Shown here one piece after another: positions 60,051 to 64,000 of a DNA stretch of 64,000 nucleotides. A program made the position numbers and the translations under genes. Position 1 is the stretch's first letter. Each line of letters opens with the position of its first letter. This DNA comes from Flavobacterium sp. Root935. GTDB lineage: Bacteria; Bacteroidota; Bacteroidia; Flavobacteriales; Flavobacteriaceae. The notes beneath the pieces are model-generated. The model saw nothing but the letters and a program-made list of their open reading frames with translations, did not search any database and was not told the DNA's origin. The DNA is taken from positions 111,511 through 175,510 of the forward strand of contig NZ_LMJL01000012.1 of NCBI RefSeq assembly GCF_001429295.1, read 5' to 3'.

Positions 60051-60647
60051 TTACTTCTGACGTTTCTTTAAAACATCCACAACATCATTCAGCTGATAAC
60101 CTTTTGCCTGCAATAAAATTAGGTAATGAAAAAGCAAATCGGCGCTTTCGCTAAGAAACAAATCATCGTTATTATCTTTTGCTTCAATAACCACTTCTAC
60201 AGCTTCTTCACCCACTTTTTGAGCAATTTTATTGATTCCTTTTTCGAATAAAGAAGCTACATAACTTTTCTCAGAATCTGCATTTTCTCTTCGAGTTTTA
60301 ATTGTGTTTTCTAATTGAGAAATGAAGCCATAATTCGCTTCATTTGGTTCCTGCCAGCACGTATCTGCACCAGTATGGCAAGTTGGCCCAACAGGTTTTG
60401 CCTGAATCAAAAGCGTATCGCCATCGCAGTCATTTTTAATGCTTACCAAATTTAAAAAGTTACCACTCTCCTCACCTTTTGTCCAAAGTCTTTGTTTGGA
60501 ACGACTGAAAAAAGTTACTTTCTGTGTCTCTATTGTTTTTTGAAGCGATTCTTCATTCATATAGCCCAGCATCAAAACATTTTTTGTCTCTGAATCTTGA
60601 ATTATAGCCGGAATTAGTCCGTGTGCGCTTTTGATATCGATGTCCAT
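60051..60647 (-). CDS. hisIE: Bifunctional phosphoribosyl-AMP cyclohydrolase/phosphoribosyl-ATP pyrophosphatase
   Basis: A 198-aa fused enzyme for steps 2 and 3 of histidine synthesis. The HisI part (1-105) has the zinc motif with GPTCHTGADTCW (about 90-101) and the conserved DCDGDTL. The HisE part (110-198) has VGEEAVEVVIEAKDNNDDLF, the Glu/Asp metal cluster of pyrophosphatases. The length is normal for the fusion. It is the last gene of the operon, and its stop codon lies close to the 59921 repeat. Confidence 0.93.
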   Translation of the reverse strand: MDIDIKSAHGLIPAIIQDSETKNVLMLGYMNEESLQKTIETQKVTFFSRSKQRLWTKGEESGNFLNLVSIKNDCDGDTLLIQAKPVGPTCHTGADTCWQEPNEANYGFISQLENTIKTRRENADSEKSYVASLFEKGINKIAQKVGEEAVEVVIEAKDNNDDLFLSESADLLFHYLILLQAKGYQLNDVVDVLKKRQK

Positions 60648-60649
60648 TT

Positions 60650-60735
60650 TAATTTTAGATTTTAGATTTCAGATTTTAGATTCTCTGAATTTTTGTTATT
60701 TTAGATTAAATCTAATCTTTCTTCTTGTTTCTTGA
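60650..60735. repeat. Heptad array ATTTTAG between hisIE and hisF
   Basis: ATTTTAG units every 7 bp, followed by a diverged set, then AAATCTAATC. It fills a junction of about 94 nt between two genes of one operon. It does not end transcription. Confidence 0.8.
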
Positions 60736-60741
60736 TTCTCT

Positions 60742-61497
60742 TTAAAGTCTAACTTCCACTCCATTATTCTTCAGTTCTTCTTTCAAAGCTTTAATTTCGA
60801 TTTCTTTAAAGTGAAAAACGCTTGCTGCCAAAGCCGCATCAGCTTTTCCTTCTTTAAACGAATCTACAAAATGCTGTATATTTCCAGCTCCGCCTGAAGC
60901 AATGATTGGAATATTAACTAATTCGGAAAGTTTCGCCAAAGCTTCATTTGCAAACCCATTTTTAGTTCCGTCATTGTCCATTGAAGTAAATAAAATTTCG
61001 CCGGCACCGCGTTCTGCCACTTCAACAGCCCAATCGAATAGATTTAGTTCTGTTGGTACTTTTCCTCCTACTAAATGCACAATCCATTGTCCGTCAATTT
61101 GTTTGGCGTCGATTGCGACAACAACGCATTGACTTCCAAATTTCTGAGCCAAATCATTAATTAATTGCGGATTTTTGACTGCTGATGAATTTATGGAAAC
61201 TTTATCTGCGCCATTATTCAGCAGAATGTCAACATCTTCAACAGATGAAATTCCGCCGCCAACTGTAAACGGAATATTGATTTTCTCTGCAACACTTCGC
61301 ACCATATTTACCAGTGTTTTGCGTCTTTCTTCTGTTGCCGAAATATCCAAGAAAACCAATTCATCTGCTCCTTCTCTTGAATAAATTTCAGCCAATTCTA
61401 CGGGATCGCCGGCATCGCGCAAATCAACGAAATTAACGCCTTTTACCGTTCTTCCGTTTTTTATATCTAAGCAGGGTATTATTCTTTTTGCTAACAT
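60742..61497 (-). CDS. hisF: Imidazole glycerol phosphate synthase, cyclase subunit
   Basis: A 251-aa TIM barrel that closes the imidazole ring using ammonia from HisH. The catalytic Asp residues are D11 (PCLDIKNG) and D130 (VVAIDAKQ). [20 protein letters not shown] is the repeat typical of HisA/HisF half barrels. Length is normal. It works in a complex with HisH (62422), and both genes are in this operon, separated by hisA. Confidence 0.95.
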   Translation of the reverse strand: MLAKRIIPCLDIKNGRTVKGVNFVDLRDAGDPVELAEIYSREGADELVFLDISATEERRKTLVNMVRSVAEKINIPFTVGGGISSVEDVDILLNNGADKVSINSSAVKNPQLINDLAQKFGSQCVVVAIDAKQIDGQWIVHLVGGKVPTELNLFDWAVEVAERGAGEILFTSMDNDGTKNGFANEALAKLSELVNIPIIASGGAGNIQHFVDSFKEGKADAALAASVFHFKEIEIKALKEELKNNGVEVRL

Positions 61498-61499
61498 TT

Positions 61500-61578
61500 C
61501 TTTAATGTGTTAATTAGATAATTAGTCAATTAGATAATTATTTTCGTCACGCATAAATTATCTAATTATCAAATTTTC
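61500..61578. repeat. ATTAGATAATTAG repeats between hisF and hisA
   Basis: Inverted arms made of TTAATTAGATAATTAG and ATTATCTAATTATC, with a short different loop. It fills the 81-nt junction and could form a hairpin, but the operon presumably continues. Confidence 0.75.
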
Positions 61579-62304
61579 TCATTTTCTAATTATAAAATCC
61601 TCTAACTGTTTTAAAGTGATTCTTCCTTCGTAAATCGCTTTTCCTATTATAGTTCCTTCACAGCCTAGTTCTGCTAATTTTGGTAATTCGTCGAAAGTTG
61701 AAATTCCTCCAGATGCAATTAATTTTATTCCTTTTGCTTCCGCTAAAATTTTGCTGTACAAATCAAAACTTGGGCCTTGAAGCATTCCGTCTTTTGCAAT
61801 ATCAGTACAGATAACATACTGAATTCCTTTTGTTTGATAATCCTGAATAAACGGAACTAATTCTTCATTTGATTCTTCCAGCCAGCCTGAAACTGCTATT
61901 TTTTCGTCTTTTGCATCTGCACCAAGAATGATTTTTTCTGATCCGTATTCGAAAATCCATTTTTCAAAAATGGCTCTGTTTTTCACCGCAATACTGCCGC
62001 CGGTAATTTGGTTTGCACCGCTTTCAAAAGCAATTCTCAAATCGTCATCCGATTTTAATCCGCCTCCAAAATCGATCTTTAGACTCGTTTGCGTTGCAAT
62101 TTGTTCTAATATCTTGTAATTAACAATTTTACTCGATTTTGCGCCATCAAGATCCACTAAATGCAAGTATTCAATTCCGTGTGCTTCAAATGATTTCGCC
62201 ACTTCAAGCGGATTCTCATTGTAAATTATTTTCGTATCATAATCGCCTTTGGACAAACGAACACATTTTCCGTCAATGATATCTATGGCTGGTATTATTC
62301 TCAT
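61579..62304 (-). CDS. hisA: ProFAR isomerase (phosphoribosylformimino carboxamide isomerase)
   Basis: A 241-aa TIM barrel of histidine step 4. The catalytic pair is D8 (IPAIDIIDG) and D130 (LGADAKDEK); [18 protein letters not shown] and [11 protein letters not shown] show the duplicated half-barrel phosphate sites. The length is normal. It lies between hisH and hisF in the operon, separated from each by a repeat-filled junction of about 80-120 nt. Confidence 0.95.
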   Translation of the reverse strand: MRIIPAIDIIDGKCVRLSKGDYDTKIIYNENPLEVAKSFEAHGIEYLHLVDLDGAKSSKIVNYKILEQIATQTSLKIDFGGGLKSDDDLRIAFESGANQITGGSIAVKNRAIFEKWIFEYGSEKIILGADAKDEKIAVSGWLEESNEELVPFIQDYQTKGIQYVICTDIAKDGMLQGPSFDLYSKILAEAKGIKLIASGGISTFDELPKLAELGCEGTIIGKAIYEGRITLKQLEDFIIRK

Positions 62305-62421
62305 TTTTATATTTTAGATTGTTGATTTTAGATTTTAGATTATTCAAAAAAGAGTATTGAATTAGTAATTTCTAAAATTGATGTTTTGATTGAAATTGAT
62401 TTTAATATTGGAATTTGGAAT
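62305..62421. repeat. TTTTAGAT heptads between hisA and hisH
   Basis: ATTTTAGATTGTTG and GATTTTAGATTTTAG units near 62309-62340, then AATTGATGTT and a TGGAATTTGGAATTT pair near the hisH end. All intergenic, within the operon. Confidence 0.75.
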
Positions 62422-63015
62422 TTAATCTTTGGATTTTAGTTTCAAAAAGTTTCCAAGAATCTTCTCTCCCACGTCCCCGCTTTTTTCTGGGTGAAATTGG
62501 GTTCCGTAAAAATTATCTTTTTGCAAAGCCGATGCATATTCCACGTCATAATTCGTTGTAGCAATAGATTCTGAACAATTTGGCGCATAAAAACTATGAA
62601 CTAAATACATGAACTCATTTTCAGAAATTCCGCTGAACAAATCGGTTTTTAAATCATAAATCTGATTCCATCCCATTTGTGGTACTTTTACATTGTTTGA
62701 AAATTTCACGACATCAACATCAAAAATTCCTAAACCTTTGGTGTTTCCTTCTTCTGTCTGATTGCACATTAACTGCATTCCGAGACAAATGCCTAAAACA
62801 GGTTGTTTTAATTCTGGAATTAAGCTTTCCAAACCACTTTCGCGAAGTTTAGCCATCGCCGAACTTGCCTCGCCCACACCAGGAAAAATCACTTTATCTG
62901 CCGATTTAATTTCATCTGGATTATTACTCAAAACAGCCTTAAATCCCAATCTTTCAATAGCAAACATAATGCTCTGAATATTTCCTGCTCCGTAATTTAT
63001 AATTACTATTTTCAT
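62422..63015 (-). CDS. hisH: Imidazole glycerol phosphate synthase, glutamine amidotransferase subunit
   Basis: A 197-aa class I glutamine amidotransferase that supplies ammonia to HisF. Catalytic Cys77 is in LGICLGMQLM, and H175 and E177 in QFHPEKSG complete the triad. INYGAGNIQSIM near the N-terminus is the family pattern. Length normal. The gene lies after hisB and before hisA. Together with hisF it forms the complete synthase. Confidence 0.95.
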   Translation of the reverse strand: MKIVIINYGAGNIQSIMFAIERLGFKAVLSNNPDEIKSADKVIFPGVGEASSAMAKLRESGLESLIPELKQPVLGICLGMQLMCNQTEEGNTKGLGIFDVDVVKFSNNVKVPQMGWNQIYDLKTDLFSGISENEFMYLVHSFYAPNCSESIATTNYDVEYASALQKDNFYGTQFHPEKSGDVGEKILGNFLKLKSKD

Positions 63016-63075
63016 TAAAAAAGCTTTAAGCTTTAAGCCATAAGCTTTAGGCCTAATGCCTACAGCCTATGCTTA
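63016..63075. repeat. AAGCTTT heptads between hisH and hisB
   Basis: TAAGCTTTAAGC and AAGCCATAAGCTTTAGGCC style units with 7-bp period and self-complementary arms. It fills the 67-nt junction and differs in sequence from the repeats at the other his junctions. Confidence 0.8.
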
Positions 63076-63082
63076 TAGCGTT

Positions 63083-64000
63083 TTACAACATTCCTTTCGT
63101 CGAAGGCAAAATCATTTTCTCAGTATCTCTTTTTACGGCAACTTTTATCGCTTTCGCGAAAGCTTTAAAAATTGCTTCGATTTTATGATGTTCGTTGATT
63201 CCTTCTGCTTTGATATTTAAGTTGGCTTTTGCACCGTCTGTAAATGATTTGAAGAAATGATAGAACATTTCGGTTGGCATTTTACCGACCATTTCACGTT
63301 TGAATTCGGTTTCCCAAATCAACCAGTTTCTACCGCCGAAATCAATTGCTGCTTGTGCTAAACAATCGTCCATTGGCAAACAGAATCCGTAACGCTCGAT
63401 TCCTAGTTTATTTCCCAATGCTTTTGCGAAAACTTCCCCTAAAGCAATTGCTGTGTCTTCAATTGTGTGGTGCTCATCGACTTCTAAATCGCCTTTTACA
63501 AGAATTTCTAAGTCCATTTGACCGTGACGTGAAATTTGATCTAACATGTGATCGAAAAAGGCAATTCCAGTATCGATTTTGCTTTTTCCGGTTCCATCCA
63601 AGTTTAAATTGATATAAATATCCGTTTCATTTGTTTTACGAGTAATCGATGCCGAACGTGCTTCTAACTTTAAAAACTCATAGATTTTTTTCCAATCCAT
63701 GGTTTGCAAAACAATAGTTTCGTTCAATTCTTCCCGTTTTAATGAAATTTCGTTACTGCCAATTCCATCGATATCATTCATGTAGATCGCTTTTGCTCCC
63801 AGATTTTTAGCCAATTCAACATCGGTTAAACGATCTCCTAAAACGAAAGAATTTTCTAAATCATATTCTGGATTGTTCAAGTATTTGGTCAGCATTCCTG
63901 TTCTAGGTTTGCGTGTTGGCGCATTTTCTTCTGGAAAAGTTCTGTCAACAAAAATTTCATCAAAAACAACTCCTTCATTTTCAAAGGCTTTAAGTATAAA
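63083..64000 (-). CDS. hisB: HisB, bifunctional dehydratase/histidinol-phosphatase (5' end beyond window)
   Basis: The open frame continues past the right edge. The part in view has the end of the HAD-type histidinol-phosphatase ([15 protein letters not shown], then [13 protein letters not shown] and [20 protein letters not shown]) and the complete imidazoleglycerol-phosphate dehydratase ([16 protein letters not shown], then [17 protein letters not shown] and [16 protein letters not shown] with the metal His residues). The true start lies outside, so the internal Met at 63895 is not the start. The bifunctional form is normal for Flavobacteria. It opens the order hisB-H-A-F-IE here. Confidence 0.95.
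   Translation of the reverse strand, partial: FILKAFENEGVVFDEIFVDRTFPEENAPTRKPRTGMLTKYLNNPEYDLENSFVLGDRLTDVELAKNLGAKAIYMNDIDGIGSNEISLKREELNETIVLQTMDWKKIYEFLKLEARSASITRKTNETDIYINLNLDGTGKSKIDTGIAFFDHMLDQISRHGQMDLEILVKGDLEVDEHHTIEDTAIALGEVFAKALGNKLGIERYGFCLPMDDCLAQAAIDFGGRNWLIWETEFKREMVGKMPTEMFYHFFKSFTDGAKANLNIKAEGINEHHKIEAIFKAFAKAIKVAVKRDTEKMILPSTKGML

Overview
The window is about one-third GC and looks like the chromosome of a Flavobacterium-type member of the Bacteroidota. The signs are TAnnTTTG-type -7 promoter boxes, no Shine-Dalgarno dependence, family content (HisIE, bifunctional HisB, class II IlvC, fused E1 alpha/beta, NDH-2, SUI1/YciH) and many intergenic repeats with a 7-8 bp period. 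Genes are tightly packed and most junctions carry clear hairpin terminators. No species name can be given from this sequence alone.

Layout. 1-430: a GIY-YIG nuclease gene between two copies of the same terminator, followed by a degenerate tRNA whose 3' half survives. 430-12,200: housekeeping and accessory genes: PQQ-propeller protein, HD hydrolase, VOC proteins, a Crp/Fnr regulator next to an SDR oxidoreductase, methionine aminopeptidase, an arsR-SRPBCC-DoxX-DUF4256 operon, a lipoprotein and an Ntn amidase. 12,400-33,800: ABC-F protein, lipocalin-like lipoprotein, transglutaminase, nucleoside phosphorylase, dioxygenase, fused branched-chain ketoacid dehydrogenase E1, a second Crp/Fnr regulator next to an MDR oxidoreductase, MscS channel, two helicases, NDH-2 and a Bcr/CflA exporter.

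33,812-41,795: the centrepiece. This is an integrated element of about 7,968 bp with no integrase gene, bounded by 28-bp dif-like sites that share TGAACTATAATTTATA. It carries a rolling-circle-type Rep, a probable double-jelly-roll capsid protein, a muralytic enzyme, a spike candidate and a series of tiny membrane proteins with overlapping start and stop codons. It carries no packaging ATPase and no Zot. The best reading is a relative of the membrane-containing icosahedral ssDNA phages of Flavobacterium (FLiP, phiCjT23) that lysogenises by borrowing host XerC/XerD at dif. The right site keeps an E. coli-like XerD arm and the left site has a divergent one, as expected for one-way Xer integration. 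Next to the left end the phage carries a secreted-protein gene that is a paralogue of a host gene lying just outside the element.

42,100-64,000: a cNMP/CBS/DUF294 protein with an exonuclease-like partner that lacks a catalytic Asp, acetyl-CoA synthetase, then the branched-chain amino acid genes leuA-leuB and ilvD-ilvB-ilvN-ilvC. Between leuB and ilvD lies a textbook attenuator: a promoter, a 25-codon leader peptide with four Ile and four Val codons, and a terminator. leuA has a perfect 7-5-7 palindrome between its -33 and -7 boxes. An M1 peptidase and a CBM9-like protein follow, and the window ends inside a histidine operon (hisB-hisH-hisA-hisF-hisIE). Each of its gene junctions is filled with a different short-period repeat.

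Regulation seen across the window: three promoters next to the two Crp/Fnr regulators share one geometry, a 16-bp 7-2-7 palindrome exactly 21 nt upstream of the -7 box. Two far-apart heptad-repeat elements share the same unusual core in opposite orientation.
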